Origin: Clostridia bacterium
GTDB lineage: Bacteria > Bacillota > Clostridia > Oscillospirales > Butyricicoccaceae
Direction: 5' to 3'
NCBI GenBank assembly: GCA_900763355.1
Contig: CAAFJY010000001.1
Coordinates: 1 to 11,475, forward strand
Length of the DNA stretch: 11,475 nucleotides
Part shown: positions 1 to 6,272 of the stretch, piece by piece
Numbering within the stretch: the stretch's first letter is position 1
Layout: each line of letters opens with the position of its first letter
Translations under genes and position numbers: made by a program
The notes under the pieces: generated by a model
Database searches by the model: none
What the model was told of the DNA's origin: nothing
Seen by the model: only the letters and a program-made list of their open reading frames with translations

Positions 1-8
1 CAAGGGCA

Positions 9-37
9 TTGATTTTTCGGAAATAATCTGATAGAAT
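9..37 (+). promoter_or_regulatory. Promoter of the ferredoxin gene (extended -10)
   Basis: TTGATT at 9-14 and TAGAAT at 32-37 are separated by 17 bases, and a TG one base upstream of the -10 box (29-30) makes it an extended -10. This is close to the vegetative sigma-A consensus. Transcription would begin near 44, a short leader ahead of the ribosome binding site at 54-60. It also argues against translation from the ATG at 36, which lies inside the promoter. Confidence 0.75.
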
Positions 38-68
38 GACCTCAGAAATCAATAGGAGGTGCTTTCTT

Positions 69-236
69 ATGGCATACAAAATCAATGACACCTGCATCGG
101 CTGCGGCACCTGCGCGGGCGCATGTCCCGTGGGCGCCATCAAGGACGCCGGCGGCAAGTTCGAGATCGACGAGTCCGCTTGCGTGAGCTGCGGCACCTGC
201 GCCGGCGCTTGCCCCATGGGCGCTATCTCCGAATAA
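69..236 (+). CDS. Small 2[4Fe-4S] ferredoxin (clostridial type)
   Basis: A 55-residue low-potential electron carrier of the clostridial bacterial-type ferredoxin family, expected to be cytoplasmic and to shuttle electrons among oxidoreductases of fermentative metabolism such as pyruvate:ferredoxin oxidoreductase or hydrogenase (family knowledge). Two complete CxxCxxCxxxCP motifs are visible: Cys9/12/15/19 followed by Pro20, and Cys38/41/44/48 followed by Pro49. Each is expected to share ligands across the pseudo-twofold fold to bind two [4Fe-4S] clusters. The length is normal for the family. The start at 69 follows a strong AGGAGGT at 54-60; an upstream in-frame ATG at 36 sits inside the promoter and is rejected. 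The gene is monocistronic, with its own promoter and terminator. The two halves are nearly identical around the cluster motifs, reflecting the ancient internal duplication of this family. Confidence 0.97.
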   Translation: MAYKINDTCIGCGTCAGACPVGAIKDAGGKFEIDESACVSCGTCAGACPMGAISE

Positions 237-250
237 TTTTCGGATCGGCC

Positions 251-287
251 AAACCCCTCCCGCCTTGGCAGGAGGGGTTTTTCTTTG
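251..287 (+). terminator. Rho-independent terminator of the ferredoxin gene
   Basis: A perfect 10-bp stem (251-260 with 271-280) closes a 10-base loop and ends in a T-rich run (278-286). It starts 14 bases after the ferredoxin stop codon, so the ferredoxin is transcribed as a single-gene unit. Confidence 0.92.
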
Positions 288-305
288 CATCCGTGCACAA
301 ATTGC

Positions 306-334
306 TTGCTTTTTGCCGGAAATCCCGGTATAGT
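306..334 (+). promoter_or_regulatory. Promoter of the racemase-family gene
   Basis: TTGCTT at 306-311 and TATAGT at 329-334 are spaced by exactly 17 bases, a good sigma-A-like match. It lies between the ferredoxin terminator and the racemase start, leaving a leader of about 65 bases in which I see no structured regulator. Confidence 0.65.
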
Positions 335-407
335 GGGGAACGGGACTTGGGACCAAGCCCCGTTTTTTCTGTTTCCACTGTTTTGAATCTCAAAGGAGGC
401 GTCTCTC

Positions 408-1118
408 ATGAACGAGCGCAAAACCATCGGTATTTTAGGCGGCATGGGCCCCCTGGCCACCGCCGACCTGTTCCGGAAGATCACCCTGCTCACCCGGGCC
501 AATTCCGATAACGAGCATCTCCGGGTCTATATCGACAGCAACGCCCAGATCCCCGACCGCACGGCGGCCATCCTCTCCGGCGGGACCGATCCCGTGCCCC
601 AGATGCTCTCGGCTCTGCGGCATCTGGAAAGCTGCGGCGCGGACTGCATCATCATGCCCTGCAACACCGCCCATTATTTCCTCCCCCGGCTCCAGAGCGA
701 GACCCGGATCCCCTTTATCAGCATGCTGGCGGAGACGGCCAAGGCCTGCGCCGCCCGCTTCCCCGGCAAGACGGCCTGTGTCCTGGCCACCCGGGGCACC
801 CTGGCCTCCGGCCTGTATACCGAGGCCCTGGCCCGGGAAAATGTCCCCTGCATCCTGCCCGACGAGCATCAGCGGGATGTGCTTATGACCGCCATCTATG
901 ACTGCGTCAAGGGCGGCAAGCCCCTGGAGCTGGTGCGGGAGCCCATGGAGACCCTCATCGCCGACCTGACAAAGGCCGGGGCCGACTATTTCATCCTGGG
1001 CTGCACCGAGCTGCCCATCGTTCAGCAGGAGCTGGCGCTGTCGGGCGCCTTCATCGACCCCACCGCCGAGCTGGCCAAGGCGGCCATCCGCTTCTGCGGC
1101 GCCCAGGTACGAGAATAA
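408..1118 (+). CDS. Aspartate/glutamate racemase family protein
   Basis: A 236-residue member of the cofactor-independent Asp/Glu racemase superfamily (the aspartate racemase / YgeA / RacX branch), which interconverts amino-acid enantiomers by a two-cysteine, two-base mechanism. The N-terminus carries the family glycine-rich motif GILGGMGPLAT (residues 8-18). The two catalytic cysteines are seen in MPCNTAH (Cys85) and LGCTELP (Cys199), so the enzyme looks intact, and the length is typical (about 230-240). The start at 408 is supported by AAAGGAGG at 392-399. It is not the cell-wall glutamate racemase MurI by its N-terminal motif, so its substrate is uncertain: D-Asp, D-Glu or another broad-range amino acid. 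The EamA-type transporter lies 105 bases downstream on the same strand with no obvious terminator between, so cotranscription is plausible. Confidence 0.92.
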   Translation: MNERKTIGILGGMGPLATADLFRKITLLTRANSDNEHLRVYIDSNAQIPDRTAAILSGGTDPVPQMLSALRHLESCGADCIIMPCNTAHYFLPRLQSETRIPFISMLAETAKACAARFPGKTACVLATRGTLASGLYTEALARENVPCILPDEHQRDVLMTAIYDCVKGGKPLELVREPMETLIADLTKAGADYFILGCTELPIVQQELALSGAFIDPTAELAKAAIRFCGAQVRE

Positions 1119-1223
1119 GATGTTCCGGTCCTGCCACCCCTTTCGTCCTCTGCGCCGCCCCCCGCCGGGCCCCCTTTCTGTTTTGCTCTTCTAAAAAATA
1201 AACAAGAAAGTTGGATACATCCC

Positions 1224-2138
1224 ATGTGGTTTTGGCTGGCACTGGCGGCGCTGCTCTGTTGGAGCGGCTCTGACCTTTTTTCTAAAATCGGCTGTTCGAA
1301 TCAGGACGACCGAACCTCGCATCTCAAGATGGTCATCATGGTGGGTCTCGTCATGGGCGTTCACGCGGCCTATGAGATCTTCTTTGGCGGCGTGACCGTC
1401 ACCTGGAGCATCATCTGGACCTATCTCCCCGTTTCTCTGCTGTACATCAGCTCCATGACCCTGGGCTACATCGGCCTGCGGTACATCGAGCTGTCCATCT
1501 CCTCCCCCATCTGCAATTCCTCCGGCGCGCTGGCGGCAATCCTCTATCTCATTTCCGGCGAGCGGCTGGAAAAGATGCAGTATGTGGGCGTTTTCCTGGT
1601 GTGCCTGGGGGTCATTTCCCTGGCCATCGTGGACGCCCGGGAGGATGAGGAGCTCCGCGCCCGGCGGCAGGAGGCCTCCAATAAAAAATACGCCAAGAGC
1701 GCCCTGGCCATCCTGCTCCCGGTGCTCTACTGCATCCTGGACGCGGCGGGCTCCTTCGCCGACGGTCTCGTGCTGGACAAGCTGGCGCTGACCATCGAAA
1801 ACTACGAAGCCTCTGCCAACGTGGCCTATGAGCTCACCTTCCTCTTCGCCGCGGCAGTGAGTCTCATCATCGTCTGCGGGGTGAAGAAGGAAAAGCTCAC
1901 CGTCCGCAGCGAGGGACCCAAGCTGGTGGGCGCCTGCTTTGAGACGGCGGGGCAATTTGCCTATATCTTTGCGCTCTCCGCCAACCCTGCCGCCGCCGCG
2001 CCTATGATCTCCTCCTACTGCGCGGCGTCCGTGCTGTGGAGCCGCATTTTCCTCAAGGAAAAGCTCAGCTGGAAGCATTATGCCACCATCGCCGTGGCCG
2101 TGCTGGGCATCGTCATTCTGGGCGTCTACGACGCGTAA
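1224..2138 (+). CDS. EamA/DMT-superfamily membrane transporter
   Basis: A 304-residue polytopic membrane protein of the drug/metabolite transporter superfamily. Hydrophobic segments occur at roughly 1-22, 36-55, 61-88, 95-112, 119-137, 159-184, 199-220, 236-254, 258-277 and 285-302. This gives about ten helices in two five-helix halves, split by a charged cytosolic loop at 138-158, as expected for an EamA tandem repeat. The segment beginning at residue 284 resembles the usual closing WKHYATIAVAVLGIVILG helix. Family members export amino acids, metabolites or drugs; the substrate cannot be told from sequence. The start at 1224 is chosen because it gives a proper first helix, but the ribosome binding site is weak (AAGAAAG at 1204-1210). 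The preceding 105 bases are pyrimidine-rich and show no clear promoter, which fits read-through from the racemase gene. A strong terminator follows 10 bases after the stop. Confidence 0.88.
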   Translation: MWFWLALAALLCWSGSDLFSKIGCSNQDDRTSHLKMVIMVGLVMGVHAAYEIFFGGVTVTWSIIWTYLPVSLLYISSMTLGYIGLRYIELSISSPICNSSGALAAILYLISGERLEKMQYVGVFLVCLGVISLAIVDAREDEELRARRQEASNKKYAKSALAILLPVLYCILDAAGSFADGLVLDKLALTIENYEASANVAYELTFLFAAAVSLIIVCGVKKEKLTVRSEGPKLVGACFETAGQFAYIFALSANPAAAAPMISSYCAASVLWSRIFLKEKLSWKHYATIAVAVLGIVILGVYDA

Positions 2139-2148
2139 AAGAAAACAG

Positions 2149-2182
2149 AAAACACCCCCGGCCAGTGGCCGGGGGTGTTTTT
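2149..2182. terminator. Bidirectional terminator between the EamA gene and the small convergent gene
   Basis: A perfect 13-bp GC-rich stem (2151-2163 with 2167-2179) closes a 3-base loop. It is flanked by A residues on the left and a T run (2178-2182) on the right, so it can terminate transcripts from both strands. The stop codon of the minus-strand gene (2181-2183) overlaps the edge of the element. Confidence 0.92.
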
Positions 2183-2348
2183 AGTGGATGCGGTCATCCG
2201 GTTTTTCTTGCGGCAGCAGTGTCAGCACCGTGGGTTCCTGCTGCAAAAACAGTTCCTCGCAATCGGCCTGCGCCTTTTGCAAAATGCGAATCGCCTTTTC
2301 CGTTTCCCGGAACAAATGCAAATAGAGCTCCTTGTAGCTTTCCGCCAT
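2181..2348 (-). CDS. Small helical protein of unknown function (55 aa)
   Basis: A 55-residue protein I do not recognise. It begins MAESYKELYLHLFRETEKAI and appears to be one long amphipathic helix over residues 2-37 (regular Leu/Phe/Ile spacing, many Glu/Lys), followed by a polar tail ending in Asp-Asp-Arg-Ile-His. Similar short 'ELY..LF' helical proteins occur as uncharacterised genes in gut Clostridia (recollection, not searched). The ATG at 2348 is preceded by GAGGG (complement of 2356-2360) at normal spacing. Longer in-frame extensions upstream run through the AT-rich divergent promoter region and are not credible. It is divergent from the ribbon-helix-helix gene and ends in the bidirectional terminator, so the two may form a divergently controlled pair. 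Confidence 0.65.
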   Translation of the reverse strand: MAESYKELYLHLFRETEKAIRILQKAQADCEELFLQQEPTVLTLLPQEKPDDRIH

Positions 2349-2362
2349 ATACTTTCCCTCAT

Positions 2363-2422
2363 TTGTATTCGTATTTCTAAGCAATTTTTGAATATGTTCT
2401 ATCTTATCAAAATAGAATACAA
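2363..2422. promoter_or_regulatory. Divergent promoter/operator region with inverted repeats
   Basis: This AT-rich stretch between two divergent small genes holds an exact 8-bp inverted repeat: TTGTATTC (2363-2370) and GAATACAA (2415-2422). A nested 6-bp one lies inside it: TTCTAT (2397-2402) and ATAGAA (2412-2417). On + a candidate promoter is TTGAAT (2388-2393) and TAGAAT (2413-2418), with a long 19-base spacer. On - the candidate is TTCAAA (complement of 2387-2392) with TACAAA (complement of 2362-2367), also 19 bases. The repeat arms overlap both -10 boxes, as expected for an operator of a dimeric ribbon-helix-helix repressor. Promoter strength and operator function are inferred. Confidence 0.4.
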
Positions 2423-2447
2423 TATGCAAGAGAAAGGTGGTGGCCTT

Positions 2448-2621
2448 ATGGAACCATTTGTGGTCAAGAAGCAAGAAAAAGAAGTGATTTCCATGCGGCT
2501 TCCCTTGGATACGCTCCGGGAGATCGATTATCGGGCCACGCAGGCCGGCGTCAGCCGCAACGAGCTCCTGAATCAGATGATCGCCTATGCCCTGGCGCAT
2601 TTCAAAGACCCGGAAAAATAA
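2448..2621 (+). CDS. Ribbon-helix-helix (CopG/Arc-type) DNA-binding protein
   Basis: A 57-residue protein whose core fits the ribbon-helix-helix fold. A short basic beta strand (EVISMRLP, residues 12-19) would insert in the major groove as a dimer. Helix A spans about residues 20-34, and a SRNELLNQMIAYALAHF segment (about 36-52) gives helix B. Proteins of this kind are dimeric transcriptional repressors and often autoregulate. The start at 2448 is supported by AAAGGTGG at 2433-2440; the same frame stays open further upstream, but that part is AT-rich intergenic DNA containing the promoters. The gene is divergent from a 55-residue helical protein and is followed by a terminator that begins in its stop codon. 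It could be an autoregulator of this pair; no toxin-like partner is evident. Confidence 0.85.
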   Translation: MEPFVVKKQEKEVISMRLPLDTLREIDYRATQAGVSRNELLNQMIAYALAHFKDPEK

Positions 2622-2649
2622 AAAACTGCCCCGGTCGGGGCAGTTTTTT
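2621..2649. terminator. Bidirectional terminator between the RHH gene and glmS
   Basis: A 12-bp perfect stem (2621-2632 with 2637-2648) with a 4-base loop, five A residues on the left and six T on the right. It serves the RHH gene on + and, read on the other strand, the convergent glmS, whose stop codon lies at 2654-2656. Confidence 0.93.
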
Positions 2650-2653
2650 GTTT

Positions 2654-4483
2654 TTACTCTACCGTGACGCTTTTTGCCAAATTGCGGGGCTTATCCACAT
2701 CGCAGCCCCGGCTCACTGCCATAGAATAGGCAAAGAACTGCATGGGCACGATGGACAGGGAAGCCGACAGCGCCGACGGGCACTGGGGCAGCCGCACCAG
2801 ATGATCGCAGACCTCCGGATCCTCCCCCAGCGCCGGGTCATTGGTCACCAGGATGACGCTGGCTCCCCGGGCCTTCACCGATTTGATGTTGGAGACGGTC
2901 TTTTCCGTCAACGCTGGGTCACAGGCCAGGGCAACCACCAAAGTCCCCTCCTCGATGAGGGAGATGGTCCCGTGCTTGAGCTCCCCGGCGGCATAGGCCT
3001 CGCTGTGGATATAAGAAATCTCCTTGAGCTTGAGGCTGGCCTCCAGCCCGGCGGCGTAGTCCAGCCCCCGTCCCAGGAAAAAAGCGTCCCGCCGATTGGC
3101 ATAGAGCGACGCCAGGCGCGCCATCTCCTCCCGGGTGTCCAGCGCTTCCCGGATGTGATCCGGAAGCGCAGCGATGTGCGCGCACAGCTCCCGGGCTTCC
3201 GCCTCACTCATGTTCCCCCGAGCGAGAGCAGCCCGAACAGCAATGAGATAGAGCACGGCCAGCTGGGCCGAATATGCCTTGGTGGTGGCCACGGCGATTT
3301 CCGGCCCCGCCCAGGTGTAAAGCACGGCGTCCGCCTCCCGGGCGGCGCTGGAGGAGACCACGTTGACGATGGCGATGGTCTTGGCCCCCTTGCGCTTGGC
3401 TTCCCGCAGCGCGGCCAGCGTATCGGCCGTCTCCCCCGACTGGCTGATCACAATGCACAGATCCCCGGGCCCGATGATGGGGTCGCTGTAGCGGAACTCC
3501 GAGGCTACCTGAGCCGTCACCGGCACACGAGCCAGCTTTTCGATGACGGCTTTCCCCACCAGCCCGGCGTGGAGCGCGCTGCCGCAGGCCGTGATGTGAA
3601 TATGGCCGGCGTTTTTCAGCAGGCTGTCATCCAGCCCTTCGGCGGCCAGATCGGGAAGTCCATCTCTCAGCCGGGGAGAAACCGTATCCCGCACAGCCTT
3701 GGGCTGCTCCATGATCTCTTTCATCATAAAGTGGCGGTAACCGCCCTTTTCCGCAGCGGAAATGTCCCAGTTGACGGTCTGTACCCGGGGCTCCACCGGT
3801 CTGCCGTAGATGTCGGTGATCTCCACCCCGTCGGCCCGAACGCGGGCGGCCTGACCATCCTCCAGAACCACATAGCGCCGGGTCACTGCCAGAATGGCCG
3901 GGATATCCGAGGCGATCATCGTCTCACCCTCTCCCAGACCCAGAATGAGGGGGCTGTCCTGCCGGGCGCACACCAGTTCATCGGGCGCGTCGGCGGTCAC
4001 CACTCCCAGGGCATAGGAGCCGCGGATGAGTTTCATAGTCTCCCGCAGGGCCGCCAGGGAATCTCCGTGATCGTTCATCTGAAAAAGATGAGCCGCCACT
4101 TCGGAATCCGTCTGCGTGCGGATGACAAAGCCCTTGGCCCGGAGCATTTCCCGGAGCTCCTGGTAGTTTTCGATGATGCCGTTGTGAACCAACGCCACAC
4201 GTCCATTGTCGCTGACGTGGGGGTGGGCGTTGAGCTCCGAGGGCTCCCCATGGGTCGCCCAACGGGTGTGCCCGATGCCGCAGCAGGCGGTCAAGGGGCC
4301 CTTTTGCTCCACGCGCTCCCGCAGCGCAGCGATACGGCCCCGGGTTTTGATGACCTCCAGCCGCCCCTTCTCCAAAAGCGCGATCCCCGCAGAGTCATAG
4401 CCCCGGTACTCCAGCTTTTCCAGCCCCTGCAGCAAAATAGGCGCTGCCTTTCGCGCGCCCACATATCCAACGATTCCGCACAT
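2654..4483 (-). CDS. glmS: Glutamine:fructose-6-phosphate aminotransferase (isomerizing)
   Basis: GlmS makes glucosamine-6-phosphate from fructose-6-phosphate and glutamine, the first committed step to UDP-GlcNAc, peptidoglycan and teichoic acid precursors, in the cytoplasm. The protein is 609 residues, normal for the family. The N-terminal class II glutaminase domain (2 to about 220) starts with the catalytic Cys2 (MCGIVGYVG), exposed when Met1 is removed, and keeps GHTRWATHG (71-79), NG (101-102) and TDSE (125-128). Two SIS sugar-isomerase domains follow, with SQSGET at 347-352, AGPEIAVATTKAY at 392-404, the SEAYAAGELKHG stretch, and the closing CDVDKPRNLAKSVTVE. The start is fixed at 4483 by the required Met-Cys; an in-frame ATG at 4507 would bury the nucleophile and overlaps the AAGGAG (complement of 4495-4500). 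A small oddity is ACGSALHAG at 299-307, where many relatives have ACGTSYHAG. Expression is controlled by the ribozyme just upstream. Confidence 0.98.
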   Translation of the reverse strand: MCGIVGYVGARKAAPILLQGLEKLEYRGYDSAGIALLEKGRLEVIKTRGRIAALRERVEQKGPLTACCGIGHTRWATHGEPSELNAHPHVSDNGRVALVHNGIIENYQELREMLRAKGFVIRTQTDSEVAAHLFQMNDHGDSLAALRETMKLIRGSYALGVVTADAPDELVCARQDSPLILGLGEGETMIASDIPAILAVTRRYVVLEDGQAARVRADGVEITDIYGRPVEPRVQTVNWDISAAEKGGYRHFMMKEIMEQPKAVRDTVSPRLRDGLPDLAAEGLDDSLLKNAGHIHITACGSALHAGLVGKAVIEKLARVPVTAQVASEFRYSDPIIGPGDLCIVISQSGETADTLAALREAKRKGAKTIAIVNVVSSSAAREADAVLYTWAGPEIAVATTKAYSAQLAVLYLIAVRAALARGNMSEAEARELCAHIAALPDHIREALDTREEMARLASLYANRRDAFFLGRGLDYAAGLEASLKLKEISYIHSEAYAAGELKHGTISLIEEGTLVVALACDPALTEKTVSNIKSVKARGASVILVTNDPALGEDPEVCDHLVRLPQCPSALSASLSIVPMQFFAYSMAVSRGCDVDKPRNLAKSVTVE

Positions 4484-4535
4484 ATATGGTAAAACTCCTT
4501 TATGCAATTAAAAACACGGTTGATTTTACTGTCCC

Positions 4536-4690
4536 GCACAGGCCGCCCTTTGTCCCATCGGTCACCCGGTGGTTTTCCTGCGGCCCTCCGCCCTGCGGTG
4601 GACGGGAGGCATCCGCCGAACCTTTCGATTTTCGCGCAAAACGCGCAACCTCCAACCTCGTCTGCCGGCCGTCCCGCCGGCACCGGCGCT
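4536..4690 (-). ncRNA. glmS self-cleaving ribozyme/riboswitch
   Basis: Read on the minus strand, the leader of glmS contains the conserved glmS ribozyme core. It begins with A^GCGCC, the cleavage site falling between 4690 and 4689. Next is a 7-bp hairpin (4682-4676 with 4669-4663), then GACGAGG (4662-4656) and TTGGAGG (4655-4649), whose GGAGG pairs with the CCTCC inside TTCGGCGGATGCCTCCCG (4620-4603). A P3-like hairpin and a P4-like region with GGGTGAC and ACAAAG segments follow, to about 4536 (3' edge approximate). In this family glucosamine-6-phosphate acts as the cofactor for self-cleavage of the mRNA, lowering glmS expression when the product is abundant. A GC-rich insertion (GCGCGTTTTGCGC) sits in the core-proximal loop. 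I see only a weak -10-like CATAAA (complement of 4722-4727) upstream. Confidence 0.93.
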
Positions 4691-4728
4691 TGACACCCGG
4701 TCCCCCTTTCGTTTTGGGCTATTTATGC

Positions 4729-4764
4729 AAAACCGGGGCGGGGAATGGACGATCCCCGCCCCGG
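4729..4764 (-). terminator. Terminator between glmM and the glmS ribozyme
   Basis: A perfect 12-bp GC-rich stem (4733-4744 with 4753-4764) with an 8-base loop lies just past the glmM stop. On the minus strand it is followed by TTTT (complement of 4729-4732). The short U tract suggests partial rather than complete termination, which would let some glmM transcripts continue into the ribozyme and glmS. Confidence 0.8.
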
Positions 4765-4774
4765 GGATGGTTGT

Positions 4775-6130
4775 TTATTTCAGCTGGGCCACGGCCTGCT
4801 CCACCACCTGGGCGGCATAGCGGGCCTTTTCCGCCACAAGCGCGGGATCCCGGCCTTCTACCATGACCCGAACCTTGGGCTCGGTGCCCGAGGGGCGGAT
4901 CACCACCCGTCCGGCCCCGTCAAAGGCCCGGGCGATCTCCTCCCCGGCGGCCTTCACCGCGGGGAGGGCGGCCACCTGCTTTTTGAAGCGGTTGTCCACG
5001 GGGACGTTGATGGAGACCTGGGGGAATCGCTCGATGCGCCCCCGCAGGGTGCTGGCCCGCTCGCCGCTCTCCTTGAGCGCGCAGAGGAACTGCACCGCGG
5101 TGAGCTGACCGTCGCCCGTGGTGGCATAGTCGGAGAGGATGACGTGGCCCGACTGCTCGCCGCCGATGTTCCAGCCCTCCTCCCGCATTTTTTCCAGAAC
5201 ATAGCGGTCCCCCACCTGGGTGGAGAGGACGGGGATGTCCTGGCTCTGCAAAAAGGCGTGGAGCCCCAGATTGGTGAGGATGGTCCCCACGGCCCCGCCC
5301 CGGAGCTTTCCCCGGGCCTTCATGCTCTGGGCCAGGAGACCGATAAGGCAGTCGCCGTCGATGACCTCCCCGGTCTCGTCCACCATGAGGCAGCGGTCGG
5401 CGTCGCCGTCAAAGGCGGCCCCGGCGGCAAAATGCCCCTTGCGGACAACCTCCTGGAGCCCCTCGATGTGGGTGCTGCCGCAGTTGGTGTTGATGTTGAC
5501 CCCGTCGGGGCTCTGGTTGAGGATGACGGCGTCGGCCCCCAGGGCGCGGAAGAGCTTTTCCGCGGTGGAGGAGCTGGCCCCGTTGGCGCAGTCCACAGCG
5601 ATGCGCATCCCGTTGAGACGGAAGGGGGCGGTCCCGGCCACATGGCGGACATAGACATCCGCCGGGTCCCCGTCAAAGGGGCGGACGGCCCCCAGCTCGC
5701 CCCCGGTCTTTTTGTCCGCGGGGGGCGCGTCGATGAGGGCTTCGATGCGGGCTTCCTCCCCGTCGGTGAGCTTGTAGCCCGCCCCGCCGAAGATCTTGAT
5801 GCCGTTGTCCTCAAAGGGATTGTGGCTGGCGGAAATAACGATGCCCGCGTCGGCCCCCTCGGTGCTGGCGGTGAGATAGGCCACCGCCGGTGTGGGGAGG
5901 ACCCCCAGCCCGGTGACATCGGCCCCGGCGGTGCACAGGCCCGCCGTCAGCGCCGCCTCCAGCATCCCGCCGGAGATGCGGGTGTCCCGCCCGATGAATA
6001 CCAGGGGCTTTCTCCCCAGCTCTTCCCGCAGGACGGTCCCCAGGGCCAGCCCGGTCCGGTAGGCCAGGCTGGCGTCCAGCTCCACATTGGCCCGGCCGCG
6101 GATGCCGTCGGTCCCAAAATAGTTACCCAT
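4775..6130 (-). CDS. glmM: Phosphoglucosamine mutase
   Basis: GlmM converts glucosamine-6-phosphate to glucosamine-1-phosphate through a phosphoserine enzyme, the step after GlmS on the way to UDP-GlcNAc. The 451-residue length is typical. The signature segments of the alpha-D-phosphohexomutase family are all present in order: FGTDGIRG at residues 5-12; the catalytic Ser102 in SASHNP (100-105), which must be phosphorylated for activity; the Mg2+ loop DGDADR (241-246); the sugar-binding GEQSGH (324-329); and the phosphate-binding RPSGTE (412-417). The N-terminal MGNYFGTDGIRG and these motifs point to GlmM rather than a glucose or mannose mutase. The start at 6130 follows AAAGGA (complement of 6141-6146). 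It lies upstream of glmS, grouping the first two amino-sugar steps, but a terminator and the glmS ribozyme separate their control. Confidence 0.97.
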   Translation of the reverse strand: MGNYFGTDGIRGRANVELDASLAYRTGLALGTVLREELGRKPLVFIGRDTRISGGMLEAALTAGLCTAGADVTGLGVLPTPAVAYLTASTEGADAGIVISASHNPFEDNGIKIFGGAGYKLTDGEEARIEALIDAPPADKKTGGELGAVRPFDGDPADVYVRHVAGTAPFRLNGMRIAVDCANGASSSTAEKLFRALGADAVILNQSPDGVNINTNCGSTHIEGLQEVVRKGHFAAGAAFDGDADRCLMVDETGEVIDGDCLIGLLAQSMKARGKLRGGAVGTILTNLGLHAFLQSQDIPVLSTQVGDRYVLEKMREEGWNIGGEQSGHVILSDYATTGDGQLTAVQFLCALKESGERASTLRGRIERFPQVSINVPVDNRFKKQVAALPAVKAAGEEIARAFDGAGRVVIRPSGTEPKVRVMVEGRDPALVAEKARYAAQVVEQAVAQLK

Positions 6131-6272
6131 GATGATCGTTTCCTTTCTGGTCCTCCCGCTTGGACTCCCGGTATCAGGATATGGTTCCCTGGGGCGGGGC
6201 GACCCTCTGCTTTGCCGCCGATTTCGGCGTTTTTATCAAAAATTCGTGGTTATTTCTGTGAAATGCGACGAT

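Noticed and set aside
36..68. Upstream ATG for the ferredoxin
   Set aside because: It lies in the -10 box of the promoter and has no ribosome binding site; the ATG at 69 follows AGGAGGT and gives the normal N-terminus.
2181..2621. Toxin-antitoxin module for the RHH gene and its neighbour
   Set aside because: RHH antitoxins normally sit directly upstream of a toxin on the same strand. Here the partner is divergent and shows no toxin-like fold or motif.
2648..4492. 614-codon open frame opposite glmS
   Set aside because: It is a GC-driven shadow on the strand opposite a clear glmS, with low-complexity His/Gly/Arg-rich translation and no recognisable domain. It also runs through the bidirectional terminator.
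4484..4507. Upstream ATG for glmS giving eight extra residues
   Set aside because: GlmS needs its cysteine directly after Met1; the extra residues would abolish the N-terminal nucleophile, and that ATG overlaps the ribosome binding site.
6216..6234. Small hairpin with a T5 tail between glmM and ruvB
   Set aside because: The 5-bp stem has its T run only on the + strand, where no gene ends, so it is not a convincing terminator for ruvB; read on - it lacks a U tract.
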